Of a DNA stretch of 49,161 nt, positions 16,684 through 25,898 are shown one piece after another; positions within the stretch are counted from its first letter, which is position 1, and each line of letters starts with the position of its first letter. A program made the translations under genes and the position numbers. Source of the DNA: JAFDZV01 sp048594725 (GTDB lineage Bacteria; Bacteroidota; Ignavibacteria; OLB7); NCBI GenBank assembly GCA_048594725.1, contig JBMDXA010000025.1, forward strand, positions 1 through 49,161, written 5' to 3'. A model generated the notes under the pieces. That model was not told the origin of the DNA. It ran no database searches and saw nothing but the letters and a program-made list of their open reading frames with translations.

Positions 16684-19600
16684 ATGAATTTGCGAACCTT
16701 TACGAAGGGGATGCTTCTGGCATTGTCTGCCGGTTCGCTCCTCCTGGCTTCGCCTCCGCTTTCTGCACGGACCACTCCGAAGCAGAAGCAGGAGAAGGAG
16801 GAGAAGAAGGAGGAGGGGAAGAAGGACCGTTCCGTTCTTCGTGTGCCGAACAATGCATTCGAGGTCATCAGAAACAAAGTTTCCGATATCGAGTTCTTCT
16901 CGTCGAACTACGGCATTTTCGGCCTGAACGTTTCCAACGGAAACGCCGGCGGTATCTGGCCGCGCGGTTCGGGCCAGGCATACATCTTCGGTGGCGGCGT
17001 CTGGTTCGGCGCCCAGAAGGAGCTCCCCTCGGGCGAACTCTCGAAGATGTCGGTGATCGGCTATAACCCGAACTCCGGTGCGTCCTGGATGATCCCGGGC
17101 ACCATCAATGGCCCGCTGATCAAGAATGTTCTGGATCAGACCCCGGACGCTATCAACAAGTATCGTCTCTACTTCTCGACCGACTACAGCAACTTCACCG
17201 GCGAGCCCTTCGATCAGTTGGACGTCAATGGTCCGAACTGGCCGATGTGGGATACCCACCCGGCGGACAAGCTGAAGTTCGACCGTTATTTCGGCGAGTA
17301 TGTGGATGATGTGAACCTGCGTAATCTCGAGACCTATCCGAAGGGCCCGGCGATCATCTCCGGCGAGGATATCTTCTCTGTCTATAAGGATACCGATCTC
17401 AGCCGCTACGAGCGCATCTCGCGCGCATCGGCCATCGAGAAGGGTTATCCGATCGGCATTCAGGTCGAGCAGACCGTCTATACCTGGGGCTTCGGCCGCT
17501 ACAAGGACTTCCTGTTCATCCGCTACGCCATCATCAACCGCTCCGGGCAGGATCTGCTGAACTGCTATATGGCCCCGGCGCTCGATATCGATATCGGTAC
17601 CCCGAGCAACGACCGTGCGACCATCTTCATCCCGGCCAAGGAAGAGGATACCCTCAACCTGGCGGTGCAGTGGAGCGAGCCGGAGTCCAGCTCCAAGCCG
17701 TATGGCTACCTCGGTCTGGACTTCCTGGAGAGCCCGGCGGTGGATTCGGCCGGCTTCATCCGCAAGGATAAGCGGGTGTTCACCGAGCGCGAGCAGGTGG
17801 GTCTGTCGGTGTTCCAGAACTGGCCGATCCAGGAGGATCCCTCCACGCCGGAACAGCGCTACGACTTCATCTCCGACCGTACCCAGCGCGATGTGGATAT
17901 CGGCCCCGGCGATCGCCGCTTCCTGATGTCCACCGGACCGTTCAACATGGCCCCCGGCGACACCGCACGCGTGGTTGTGGGCATCCTGTTCGCTCTCGGC
18001 AAGAGCGGCGTCACGACCGGCCAGGAAGCCGACATGGGCAACCTCTGGCAGCTCGATACGTTCGCCCAGAGCGTCTATGACAACAACTTCCAGGCACCGG
18101 TCGCTCCGGATCCGGCACAGGTCTCCTGGCGCCCGCTGAACAACGGCGTGGAGCTGAACTGGGATGAGCGCTCGGAGCGTTCGCTGGACCGTCTGGAGCG
18201 TGGCCTCGACTTCGCCGGCTATACCATCAAGCGTGGCCGCCGTACCCCGGGCCTTGTGTCGGCTACCGACACCACTTCCGGCTGGAACCTCGGGTTCCGC
18301 ACGATCGGTGGCTTCAGCATTCCGCCGATGCCCGATAGCGTGACCCGCTATTTCGCCGACAGCTTGAACGATCTGTCCATCCTGGGCGCGTGGTCGCGTC
18401 TGCCGATGCTGGCCGAGATGGGACGTCCGAGGATCACCGGCAGCTATCCGGTGTTCCGCTACGATACGATCCGCTACGGCGTCACTGGCGATTCCGTCCG
18501 CATCGTGGCGGTGAACCTGAACCGCCGTGCGCCGATCTTCGACTTCAAGTTCGATCCGTACGACGACAACAACGATGATTCGACCATGTTCAACGACGGC
18601 CGTTTCGGCGACCAGTTCAAGAACAAGGCCATCCGCGATATCGTCCGCGACGCTATCACGTCGATCATGGACAGCATCACCGATGGACGCCGCTTCGTTG
18701 ACGTCGGCGACGACAACAACGACGGTGCGATCACCGAGAATCAGGAGAACCTGAATCAGAACGAGAAGCTGATCAACAACGTCGATTACTACTATCAGGT
18801 GCTCGCATACGACGCCGGTAGCGACGAGGGAACGCCGTCGAAGACGAACTCCGGCATCGCCGGCATCAACGAGGTGCGCGCTACGCCGGAGGCCCCGCCT
18901 GCCGGCCCGACCGTCACCCCGAGGGTGATCTCCACCGAAGGCCTGGGCGGTATCTACAACTTCCGCTTCATCTCGCTGGATAATGATCGTCTCGGACAGC
19001 TCTTCGGCGGTGATACGCTGGAGTTCGAGTTCCAGCCGCTGGATCCGTTCAACCTGGCACTGGTGCCGGGTACGTTCATCCCGAACTTCCTCTATTCCAG
19101 CGAGGTGATCGTTCGTAGCCGCCGTGCGGGTACCGAGCTGATCCGCATCCCGTTGAACTACGACGGCCAGTTCAGCGATCGCGCCGATCCCACGATCCGC
19201 CTGCTCGACAGCGCGCTGGCTACCTATCGTGTCGGCACCGACAGCCTGCATGATGCCCGCGACGTCCGTATCTCCGTCAATGGCTCGTTCCTTACCGATC
19301 CGCTCCGTCCGGTGTACGGCCGCAGCGGCATCTACAAGAACACCTTCGGCATCGGCTTCGATTACGCCTTCTACCAGTTCGGTGATTCGCTTCGTGTCGG
19401 CCGCTTCGGCGATCGCACCGCAAATCCGTTCACCGTTCAGGCGCAGGGCGCCAACACGAACCTTGCTGCCGGCCGCCAGCTCGTAGGCCAGTTGTTCGGC
19501 AATGCCGTCAACACCGACGAGGCACAGCGTATCCCGAGCATCGGCCAGCCGAAGATCGAGGTTGAGTTCCTGCCGGGAGGCACCGAGACTATCACGGCGA

Positions 19601-20577
19601 CCAAGGGTACCAACACGTACACCTTCAACAACGTCGAGTATCTCACGATGCGGGTGCGCAACATCGCCAGCTACAACCGTACCGTCTATGACGATAACGG
19701 CAACCCGGTGCAGCAGTCGATCGAGTACAACTACGAGTTCCCGGCCGATCCGGCCGCCAAGGTCAAGGCCGATACCACGCCGCTGGCGCTCGGACTCGGT
19801 CGTACGATCGACGTGGGCAAGTACGCTCTGTATGCGTTCGGCTGGCTGAATCCGGATACCTTCAGCTTTGCTTCGCGTACCAATCAGTTCCGTCGTAACG
19901 CCGGCATTATCGGTGCGGCCAACGATAGCCGCTCGTATCTGGGAACGCCGAACCGCTATTACAGAGGCAGCTACACTTCCAACGGCCAGTCGATCGAGTT
20001 CACCCACAAGCTGATGGTGAACGGCGCCGAGATCTTCATCGACTACGCAGGCTTTGGAAACACCGGAACCCAGGTTGATGCCTCCATCGTCCCGCAGACG
20101 CCTCCGTCGCAGGACTTCCAGGTCGGCGACAAGTTCGTCGTGGACTTCACCGGCGGCACGCTCGGGCTTCCGCAGCCGGGCGCCAAGGTGCTCGTAGAGA
20201 TTCCGGCGGCCGAAGTGAAGGCCGGCGAGTCCTATACCGACGAGATGCTCGATCGTATCTCGGTGGTTCCGAACCCGTATCTGATCAACCATATCGGCCA
20301 GTCCTCCAACACCGATCGCCGCCTGTACATCACGCGCCTGCCGCGCGAGTGCACGATCCAGCTCTATACCGAGTCGGGCGAGCTGCTTCAGACGATCGAG
20401 CACCAGGAGGAGAACGCTGATGGCCGCGTCGCCGTAGAGGTGTGGGATCTTCTGTCGAAGGCAAACCGCCAGGTGCAGAGCCAGCTCATCATCATCCGGA
20501 TTTCGACTCCGGACGGTGCCGAGACCGTGAAGAAGGTTGCGGTGGTCGTGGGTGGCTTCCGTTTGAACAGCCGCTAG
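16684..20577 (+). CDS. Large secreted protein with FN3-like region and VVPNPY C-terminal domain
   Basis: A 1297-aa protein. A signal peptide (MNLRTFTKGMLLALSAGSLL, to about residue 29) is followed by a Lys/Glu-rich stretch (KQKQEKEEKKEEGKK) and a long region rich in Gly, Asn and aromatics. An FN3-like piece (PLNNGVELNWD ... FAGYTIKRGRR) is near residue 490. A DDNNDG motif near 680 resembles a calcium loop. The last ~100 residues contain ISVVPNPYLIN, IQLYTESGELLQTIE and ETVKKVAVVVGG, resembling T9SS type A or FlgD-like sorting domains. GAGGA precedes ATG 16684. Function is unknown; PorV beside it suggests export. Confidence 0.8.
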   Translation: MNLRTFTKGMLLALSAGSLLLASPPLSARTTPKQKQEKEEKKEEGKKDRSVLRVPNNAFEVIRNKVSDIEFFSSNYGIFGLNVSNGNAGGIWPRGSGQAYIFGGGVWFGAQKELPSGELSKMSVIGYNPNSGASWMIPGTINGPLIKNVLDQTPDAINKYRLYFSTDYSNFTGEPFDQLDVNGPNWPMWDTHPADKLKFDRYFGEYVDDVNLRNLETYPKGPAIISGEDIFSVYKDTDLSRYERISRASAIEKGYPIGIQVEQTVYTWGFGRYKDFLFIRYAIINRSGQDLLNCYMAPALDIDIGTPSNDRATIFIPAKEEDTLNLAVQWSEPESSSKPYGYLGLDFLESPAVDSAGFIRKDKRVFTEREQVGLSVFQNWPIQEDPSTPEQRYDFISDRTQRDVDIGPGDRRFLMSTGPFNMAPGDTARVVVGILFALGKSGVTTGQEADMGNLWQLDTFAQSVYDNNFQAPVAPDPAQVSWRPLNNGVELNWDERSERSLDRLERGLDFAGYTIKRGRRTPGLVSATDTTSGWNLGFRTIGGFSIPPMPDSVTRYFADSLNDLSILGAWSRLPMLAEMGRPRITGSYPVFRYDTIRYGVTGDSVRIVAVNLNRRAPIFDFKFDPYDDNNDDSTMFNDGRFGDQFKNKAIRDIVRDAITSIMDSITDGRRFVDVGDDNNDGAITENQENLNQNEKLINNVDYYYQVLAYDAGSDEGTPSKTNSGIAGINEVRATPEAPPAGPTVTPRVISTEGLGGIYNFRFISLDNDRLGQLFGGDTLEFEFQPLDPFNLALVPGTFIPNFLYSSEVIVRSRRAGTELIRIPLNYDGQFSDRADPTIRLLDSALATYRVGTDSLHDARDVRISVNGSFLTDPLRPVYGRSGIYKNTFGIGFDYAFYQFGDSLRVGRFGDRTANPFTVQAQGANTNLAAGRQLVGQLFGNAVNTDEAQRIPSIGQPKIEVEFLPGGTETITATKGTNTYTFNNVEYLTMRVRNIASYNRTVYDDNGNPVQQSIEYNYEFPADPAAKVKADTTPLALGLGRTIDVGKYALYAFGWLNPDTFSFASRTNQFRRNAGIIGAANDSRSYLGTPNRYYRGSYTSNGQSIEFTHKLMVNGAEIFIDYAGFGNTGTQVDASIVPQTPPSQDFQVGDKFVVDFTGGTLGLPQPGAKVLVEIPAAEVKAGESYTDEMLDRISVVPNPYLINHIGQSSNTDRRLYITRLPRECTIQLYTESGELLQTIEHQEENADGRVAVEVWDLLSKANRQVQSQLIIIRISTPDGAETVKKVAVVVGGFRLNSR

Positions 20578-20584
20578 CATAACC

Positions 20585-20630
20585 GTGGGATGGCGGCCCC
20601 CGCCCCGTGCGGAGGCCGCCCGGATCCCAC
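20585..20630 (+). other. Strong long hairpin between exoprotein and PorV-like genes
   Basis: GTGGGATGGCGGCC (20585-20598) pairs with GGCCGCC (20614-20620) and ATCCCAC (20624-20630), with a three-base CGG bulge. It starts eight bases after the exoprotein stop and no T run follows. It is more likely an mRNA stabiliser or attenuator than a full terminator. Confidence 0.5.
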
Positions 20631-20678
20631 CGATCGGTTATCCTTCGCTCAGAGAACAAATAATCTGGAGATATAGTA

Positions 20679-21725
20679 ATGAGAAAGATATACGGGATCG
20701 GTGCTGCGGTTGTGCTCTCCTTCGGGGCATTGACTTCAGGCCTGACCGCCCAGGAGAATACTTCGAACGACCAACCCCAGGACTTCTCGAAGGTTGGCGC
20801 CGGTCTCGGCACGTTCCTGAACATCCCCATCGGCGCGCGCGCCGTGGGCATGGGCAGCGGCTTTGTGGGGGTCGCCGATGATCCCACCACGCTGTACTGG
20901 AACCCGGCCGGCATCACGCAGATCGAGGGGGCCAGCGCATCGTACAGCTTTACGTCGATGTTCGCCGGGATCACCCATAACTTCGCCGGCGTTACCTTCC
21001 CGGTCGGCGAAGCCTATAACGCCGGCGTCAGCGCCGTTACCTACGGCACCGACGATATCCCGGTTACCACGATGTTCGATCAGGATGGAACCGGCGAGAC
21101 CTACCGGGTGAGCGATCTTGCGCTTGCGCTTTCGTTCGCCGGCCAGCTTACCGACCAGTTCTCGTTCGGCGTCACCGGCAAGTTCGTCAACCTCTCGTTT
21201 GCCACGCAGTCGGCAAGCGGCGTTGCGTTCGATGTCGGTACCCTCTACGAGCCGGGCATCCTCGGCATGCGGATCGGCTTCTCGGTGCAGAACCTTTCGG
21301 CACCGCTGAAGTACGTGGGCAACGGCCTTGTCCGCACCGGCGGGTTCGATCCGGTTACCGGCAACCAGAACCCGGACGTTCAGCTTGAGGCCACCGAGGC
21401 ATCGCTGCCGCTTACCTTCCGTGGCGGCATCTCCTCGGAGGTGATGGATGGTGCCGATGGCAACTTCCTGATGGCGAGCGCCGAGTTCTCCACCGCCTCC
21501 GATCGCGGCGAATATGTGTCGCTCGGAGCCGAGTATGTGTGGAACAACCTGGTCTCGGCCCGCGCCGGATACCAGCTCGGCACCGCCGATGCCTTCGGCC
21601 TCAGCGGTGGCGTGGGCCTGATGTATCAGACCGGCTCGTTCTACGGCCAGCTCGATTATTCGGTGCGCCCGCACGAGACGCTCGGTCTGGTCAACCAGAT
21701 CACCGCCTCCGTCCGGTTCCAGTAA
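20679..21725 (+). CDS. PorV/PorQ-family outer-membrane barrel protein
   Basis: A 348-aa protein with a signal peptide (MRKIYGIGAAVVLSFGALTS, ending near TAQ). The family signature is clear: FLNIPIGARAVGMGSGFVGV then DDPTTLYWNPAGI, as in PorV/PorQ (UPF0164, FadL-like) proteins. Alternating beta strands run to the terminal ITASVRFQ. In Bacteroidota, PorV shuttles type IX cargo from the translocon to the attachment complex. Here it directly follows a possible CTD-bearing exoprotein, so an analogous role is inferred. A GGAG lies upstream of ATG 20679. Confidence 0.88.
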   Translation: MRKIYGIGAAVVLSFGALTSGLTAQENTSNDQPQDFSKVGAGLGTFLNIPIGARAVGMGSGFVGVADDPTTLYWNPAGITQIEGASASYSFTSMFAGITHNFAGVTFPVGEAYNAGVSAVTYGTDDIPVTTMFDQDGTGETYRVSDLALALSFAGQLTDQFSFGVTGKFVNLSFATQSASGVAFDVGTLYEPGILGMRIGFSVQNLSAPLKYVGNGLVRTGGFDPVTGNQNPDVQLEATEASLPLTFRGGISSEVMDGADGNFLMASAEFSTASDRGEYVSLGAEYVWNNLVSARAGYQLGTADAFGLSGGVGLMYQTGSFYGQLDYSVRPHETLGLVNQITASVRFQ

Positions 21726-21793
21726 CCGGCCCCGGCGCAGCCGGCGTTATCTCCCTTTCGGGGAGGGGCGCCCGGATGCCGGATGACGTAGTT

Positions 21794-21855
21794 CGGGCCC
21801 GGCCCGGTTGATGCGACTGGAGTACCTTTCGCCGCCGGCCGGGCCCGTTTTTTTT
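21794..21855 (+). terminator. Strong rho-independent terminator after PorV-like gene
   Basis: CGGGCCCGGCC (21794-21804) pairs with GGCCGGGCCCG (21837-21847), directly followed by eight T residues (21848-21855). This closes the receptor-exoprotein-PorV unit, so the GWxTD gene probably has its own promoter. Confidence 0.88.
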
Positions 21856-21976
21856 CGGGCGACTTCATACACCCTCCCCCGCAGCCGATCGTCATTACCG
21901 GGGTCGGTTTGGCGGGATATGATCGCGGTAGCCGTCATTCACATTCCATCTTCCAACAGATCCAGATCAATCCATC

Positions 21977-23437
21977 ATGAACCTACCTCGATTTCGGATG
22001 CCCGGGCTTGTTGCGGCAGGTGCGGCCCTTGCGATGCTCGCCTCACCCTCGCTGCAGGGGCAGCCGGGGCCACTGAATTACGCCTTCTCCTATAATGTGT
22101 CGGCCTATAACGATACTACCAGCCTCGTGGAGTTCAATATCGAATTCTCCGATGCCGGGCTTGCCTATGTCAAGCAGAAGGATGGGGCGATGATGGGGCA
22201 GCTGTATACCCGGCTCACCTTCCGTGAGAAGGGGAATCCGGAGCCCAGGATCGCCGACTGGGTGACCGCCGTGCCGCAGGGAAGCGGCGATGGGGAGGCC
22301 CGTGCGATGCTCGGCAGCAAGCTGGTGGCGCTTCCGCCGGGAGAGTACGATGCCCAGATCTATTATCAGGACGAGGCCGATCAGGGCAAAAGGGATTCCG
22401 CATCGTTCAAGCTCGATGTTCCCTCGTTTGCAGGGGGGAATCTCCAGCTCAGCGATGTGGTGGTGGTCAACGAGGCCGCCCCGAGCGACGACCCGGCCAA
22501 TCCGTTCTTCCGCAACGGCTATATGGTGCTGCCGAACGTCTCATCGGTTATCAATCCTCCCTTCCTGGTATTGAATACCTATACCGAGGTGTATAACGCC
22601 AACCGGATCGCGACCTCGGAGTATCATCTGGTCTACCGCCTCGCCGATGCCTCCAGGAAGGTCTTCTACGAAACCAAGCTGACCCGTCCCAGGCCCTCCT
22701 CGAAGGTGAGTGTGGAGCTGAACTCCATCCCGCTCGATTCGCTTCCGAGCGGCCAGTATTTTGTCAGCGTGAAGGCGTATGGCGGCCTTAGCCGCTGGGC
22801 CACCGATTCGGTGATGGTCTTCCGGAGCTTCGTGGTCAACAACCCGGAACTCGATGCCTACCGGAAAACCCTTGCGGCGGCTCCTGCGGCGGCCACCGAT
22901 GCCACGGCGATCGTGGACCCGGAATATGCCGGGCTGAAGGAGGATGAGCTGGATACCGAATATGCCAAGGTGCGGTATATCGCCGGCGACGCCGAGGATA
23001 ACCTCTGGGAGGGGCTGAGCGGGGCCGATTCCAAGGCTCGCTTCCTGACCCGTTTCTGGGGGGTGCGCGACCCATCTCCCGGCACGCCGGAGAATGAAAA
23101 CCGCCAGGAGTATTACAAGAGGGTGGAGGAGGCGCGCAATCTCTACTCGGCGCCGATGGCTCCGCGCGGCTGGGATAGCGATCGCGGCCGTGTGCTTCTC
23201 AAATATGGCAAGCCGGACGGGGTGGAGCGGCACTTCCAGGAGTTCAACCGGAAGCCCTACGAGGTCTGGAGCTATAACCGGCTGAACTACGAGTTCGTGT
23301 TCATCGACCGTACCCAGACCGGTGCCTTCTCCCTTGTGCATTCCAACGCGCCGTCGGAAGTGCGCAATGCCAACTGGGAGCAGGTGGCGACGCTGAACAA
23401 TAGCAGCACCGGCTCCTCCTACGAGGGAAGCCGCTAG
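21977..23437 (+). CDS. GWxTD domain-containing exported protein
   Basis: A 486-aa protein with an N-terminal signal sequence (GLVAAGAALAMLASPSLQGQ). The first two thirds are beta-rich. The C-terminal third carries the GWxTD signature in variant form: GWDSDRGRVLLKYGKPDGVE, then WSYNRLNYEFVFIDRT. Threonine is replaced by serine in the name-giving motif. GWxTD proteins are widespread in Bacteroidota, Acidobacteriota and relatives and have no established biochemical role. ATG 21977 lacks a Shine-Dalgarno sequence. The gene follows a strong terminator and has its own perfect hairpin downstream. Confidence 0.85.
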   Translation: MNLPRFRMPGLVAAGAALAMLASPSLQGQPGPLNYAFSYNVSAYNDTTSLVEFNIEFSDAGLAYVKQKDGAMMGQLYTRLTFREKGNPEPRIADWVTAVPQGSGDGEARAMLGSKLVALPPGEYDAQIYYQDEADQGKRDSASFKLDVPSFAGGNLQLSDVVVVNEAAPSDDPANPFFRNGYMVLPNVSSVINPPFLVLNTYTEVYNANRIATSEYHLVYRLADASRKVFYETKLTRPRPSSKVSVELNSIPLDSLPSGQYFVSVKAYGGLSRWATDSVMVFRSFVVNNPELDAYRKTLAAAPAAATDATAIVDPEYAGLKEDELDTEYAKVRYIAGDAEDNLWEGLSGADSKARFLTRFWGVRDPSPGTPENENRQEYYKRVEEARNLYSAPMAPRGWDSDRGRVLLKYGKPDGVERHFQEFNRKPYEVWSYNRLNYEFVFIDRTQTGAFSLVHSNAPSEVRNANWEQVATLNNSSTGSSYEGSR

Positions 23438-23504
23438 GCGCTGCGGTCTTCGCGGTGCCGGGGAGGGGCGCGAGCATCGTCATCCTCCCGGATTGATTTA
23501 TCTT

Positions 23505-23533
23505 GAGACGGCCCCGCGCTACGGGGCCGTCTC
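23505..23533 (+). terminator. Perfect 12-bp hairpin after the GWxTD gene
   Basis: GAGACGGCCCCG (23505-23516) pairs perfectly with CGGGGCCGTCTC (23522-23533) around CGCTA. Only a poor T tract (ATTGCATT) follows. It ends 41 bases before the preferred start of the acyltransferase gene, so a start at TTG 23503 inside the hairpin flank is unlikely. Confidence 0.6.
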
Positions 23534-23574
23534 ATTGCATTCATAACATCCGGAACCGGTCTCTGAACGAACGA

Positions 23575-24435
23575 TTGAACGCGGCGCTCTGGCGCTTTCT
23601 TTTCGGTCCTGTGGGGCGTCTTCTTCCGTTCCGGTTCTGCCGGAGCCTGGCGCGCCCGCTGGCGGCGCTATTCTGGTGGGCCGGTGTGCGGCGCCAGGTT
23701 ACTCTCCGCAATCTGGCGCTGGCGATGGGGGACCTCTCCGAGAGCGAGCGTTCCAGGATCGGCCGTGCCTCGCTCCATAACCTCCTGACGGTCTATCTGG
23801 AGATCCTGACGATCAGGCATCTGAGCGACCGCCAGCTGCAACGGTGCATCAGGATACGAAATGCGGAGCTGCTGCGGGGAATCGGCGGGGAGGGGGCCAT
23901 CCTCCTGTCGGGGCATTTCGGCAACTGGGAGCTGCTCGCCTTCGGCGCGGCCGCGCTCTCCGGCGTCCCCTTCTCCATCATCGTGAAGGATCAGCGCGAT
24001 TACGGCCAGTTGGACAGAACGCGCACCGCACGGGGGAACAGCCTTATCCGTACCGCGCGCGCTGCGCGCGAGGCCCACGGCCTGCTGCGGCGCGGCGGGG
24101 TGCTGGCGATGCTGGCCGATCAGTCGGCATCCGAGAGCGATGCGCTGGTGGAGATGTTCGGGCTTCCAACCTATACGTTCGCCACGCCGGCGCGCCTGGC
24201 GCTGCGCTACCGGCCACGGGTTATCGCCGGCTACGCCGCGCGCCAGAGCGATGGCACCTATCTGGTGGAGCTTCGCGAGATAGCGCACGCCGATCTTCCC
24301 GATACCCCGGAGGGAGCCCGGCTGCTGACGCAGCGATATGTGGATGATCTTGAAGGGGAGATACGGAGGAATCCGGAACAATGGGTATGGCAGCACCGGA
24401 AATGGAAACACACTCCGGGGATACGGTATGAATGA
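23575..24435 (+). CDS. Lipid A late acyltransferase family (LpxL/HtrB-like)
   Basis: About 286 aa from TTG 23575. The HX4E catalytic motif of the lysophospholipid acyltransferase superfamily is visible as GHFGNWE, with upstream VTLRNLALAMGDLSESERSR and C-terminal EGEIRRNPEQWVWQHRKWKH, both typical of LpxL-type enzymes that add secondary acyl chains to lipid A. An N-terminal hydrophobic segment (RSLARPLAALFWWAG) would anchor it in the inner membrane. The start is uncertain: no ATG is suitably placed, and TTG 23503 lies in the preceding hairpin. It overlaps the next gene by eight bases, so both likely serve LPS synthesis. Confidence 0.85.
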   Translation: MNAALWRFLFGPVGRLLPFRFCRSLARPLAALFWWAGVRRQVTLRNLALAMGDLSESERSRIGRASLHNLLTVYLEILTIRHLSDRQLQRCIRIRNAELLRGIGGEGAILLSGHFGNWELLAFGAAALSGVPFSIIVKDQRDYGQLDRTRTARGNSLIRTARAAREAHGLLRRGGVLAMLADQSASESDALVEMFGLPTYTFATPARLALRYRPRVIAGYAARQSDGTYLVELREIAHADLPDTPEGARLLTQRYVDDLEGEIRRNPEQWVWQHRKWKHTPGIRYE

Positions 24436-25441
24436 GCGGCTTCTGGTTGTGCAGAGCGGTTTTCTGGGGGATGCCGTTCTCGCCAGCGGTATGCTCCGCG
24501 GCATCGCCGCCGTGGCCCCGGCCGCGGAGGTGGGGCTGGTGGTGCGCGCCGAGTACGCGGGGCTGTTCGAGGGATATCCGGGGCTCCGGCGGCTGCACCG
24601 CTTCGACAAGCGAAAGAAAGGGGGAACCGCGGAACTGGCCCTGGAACTGCGGGATGCCGGCTATGATATGGCGTTTCTGCCGCATCGCTCGTTCCGTTCG
24701 GCCTATATGGTACGGCGTGCGGGGGTTGCCCGGCGGATCGGCTTCCGCCAGAGCGATGCTCCCTGGATGCTGACCGGCCGCGTGGAGTACAACATCGCCC
24801 TGCATGAAACCGAGAGAAATGCAACCTTGCTGGCCGCCGGCGGTATCATGGTGCCGGCACCGGAACGGAGGATGCGGCTGTATCCCCGGCGGGAGGATCT
24901 GGACCGGATGGGGGAGCGCTTCCCCGATGCCGCTGGGGTGATCCTGCTGGCCCCCGGCTCGGTATGGCCCACCAAGCGCTGGACCGCCGATGGCTATGCC
25001 GAGGTGGCACGGCGGCTGCATGAGAGGGAACGAAAGGTCCTGCTGATCGGAAGCGGGGGGGAACTGGAACTCTGCCGCCGGATCGCCGTGGAAGGGGGAT
25101 TGCCCCCGGAGAATGTGCTCTGCGGAACCCTCTCGCTGGAGGAGACCCTGGCGCTGGTCGCAATTGCCGGACGGGTGATAACCAACGACAGCGCCCCTCT
25201 GCACCTCGCCGAAAGCGTCGGAACGCCCGTAACGGCTATCTTCGGCCCTACCGTCCCGGAGTTCGGGTTCGGTCCGCTGGCCGAGGCATCGCGGACCCTG
25301 GAGATCGGGGAACTGCCCTGCCGGCCCTGCGGCATTCACGGGGGGAACCGCTGCCCGATCGGAACGCACGAATGCATGAGAGGCATATCCCCGGAGCGGG
25401 TGCTCCTCTCGGTAGAGGAGGGAGCCGGGCGGCGTACATGA
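24428..25441 (+). CDS. Glycosyltransferase family 9 (ADP-heptose:LPS heptosyltransferase-like)
   Basis: A 337-aa GT-B glycosyltransferase. It begins MNERLLVVQSGFLGDAVLAS, the GT9 acceptor-side loop. The donor domain has LAPGSVWPTKRWTADGYAEV and then VITNDSAPLHLAESVGTPVT with AIFGPTVPEFGFGP, closely matching RfaF/WaaF. The terminus (CRPCGIHGGNRCPIGTHECM) is the cysteine-rich end common in this family. ATG 24428 overlaps the acyltransferase stop. It probably transfers heptose onto the LPS inner core; sugar specificity is inferred. Confidence 0.9.
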   Translation: MNERLLVVQSGFLGDAVLASGMLRGIAAVAPAAEVGLVVRAEYAGLFEGYPGLRRLHRFDKRKKGGTAELALELRDAGYDMAFLPHRSFRSAYMVRRAGVARRIGFRQSDAPWMLTGRVEYNIALHETERNATLLAAGGIMVPAPERRMRLYPRREDLDRMGERFPDAAGVILLAPGSVWPTKRWTADGYAEVARRLHERERKVLLIGSGGELELCRRIAVEGGLPPENVLCGTLSLEETLALVAIAGRVITNDSAPLHLAESVGTPVTAIFGPTVPEFGFGPLAEASRTLEIGELPCRPCGIHGGNRCPIGTHECMRGISPERVLLSVEEGAGRRT

Positions 25442-25509
25442 GCCGTCCCCTCTCCGCGTCCATGTTATAGACTATCTACCAGCCGACGCACAGAACCGTA
25501 CAGGAAACT

Positions 25510-25764
25510 ATGAACGGGTATCTCGATATGCGTCATCCGGTGGCGTCCCGGACGTCGCCGCTGATGTTCCTGAAACGTTATATGATGGCCCTGGCGCTGG
25601 CCGCCGTGCTGGCTGCCGTGGAGGTGGACCGCCCGACGGCCCGCACCGAGCCGGCCCCGATCGTCATGACCCGGGATGCTCCTTCCGGTTCGGCCCCGCC
25701 ACGCCCGCCGCGAATTCGTCCGTACCGTGCACATTATCGCCGCAGAAGAGGGGTTCGCCGCTAG
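25510..25764 (+). CDS. Small hypothetical protein with one hydrophobic segment
   Basis: An 84-aa frame from ATG 25510, with AGGAAAC just upstream as a possible ribosome-binding site. It has one hydrophobic stretch (YMMALALAAVLAAVEV, about residues 24-39) and a proline/arginine-rich C-terminus ending RRRRGVRR. I recognise no family. It could be a real small membrane protein or a chance frame in the gap between the LPS pair and the GH2-like gene. Confidence 0.35.
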   Translation: MNGYLDMRHPVASRTSPLMFLKRYMMALALAAVLAAVEVDRPTARTEPAPIVMTRDAPSGSAPPRPPRIRPYRAHYRRRRGVRR

Positions 25765-25898
25765 CTGGCGATTGGTATTGGGCCCATCTGTTCGTAGTTT
25801 TGCGCGGCTCTCTACAGGATCCGCGATTTCGTTTCCGCGGATCTTCCTTCTCAATCCCGCCGCATCTAACGCGTCGGCTCATAATCGATCCTAGAACG

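Noticed and set aside
16663..20580. 1305-aa open frame on the minus strand
   Set aside because: It mirrors the exoprotein gene almost exactly; composition is typical of an antisense shadow.
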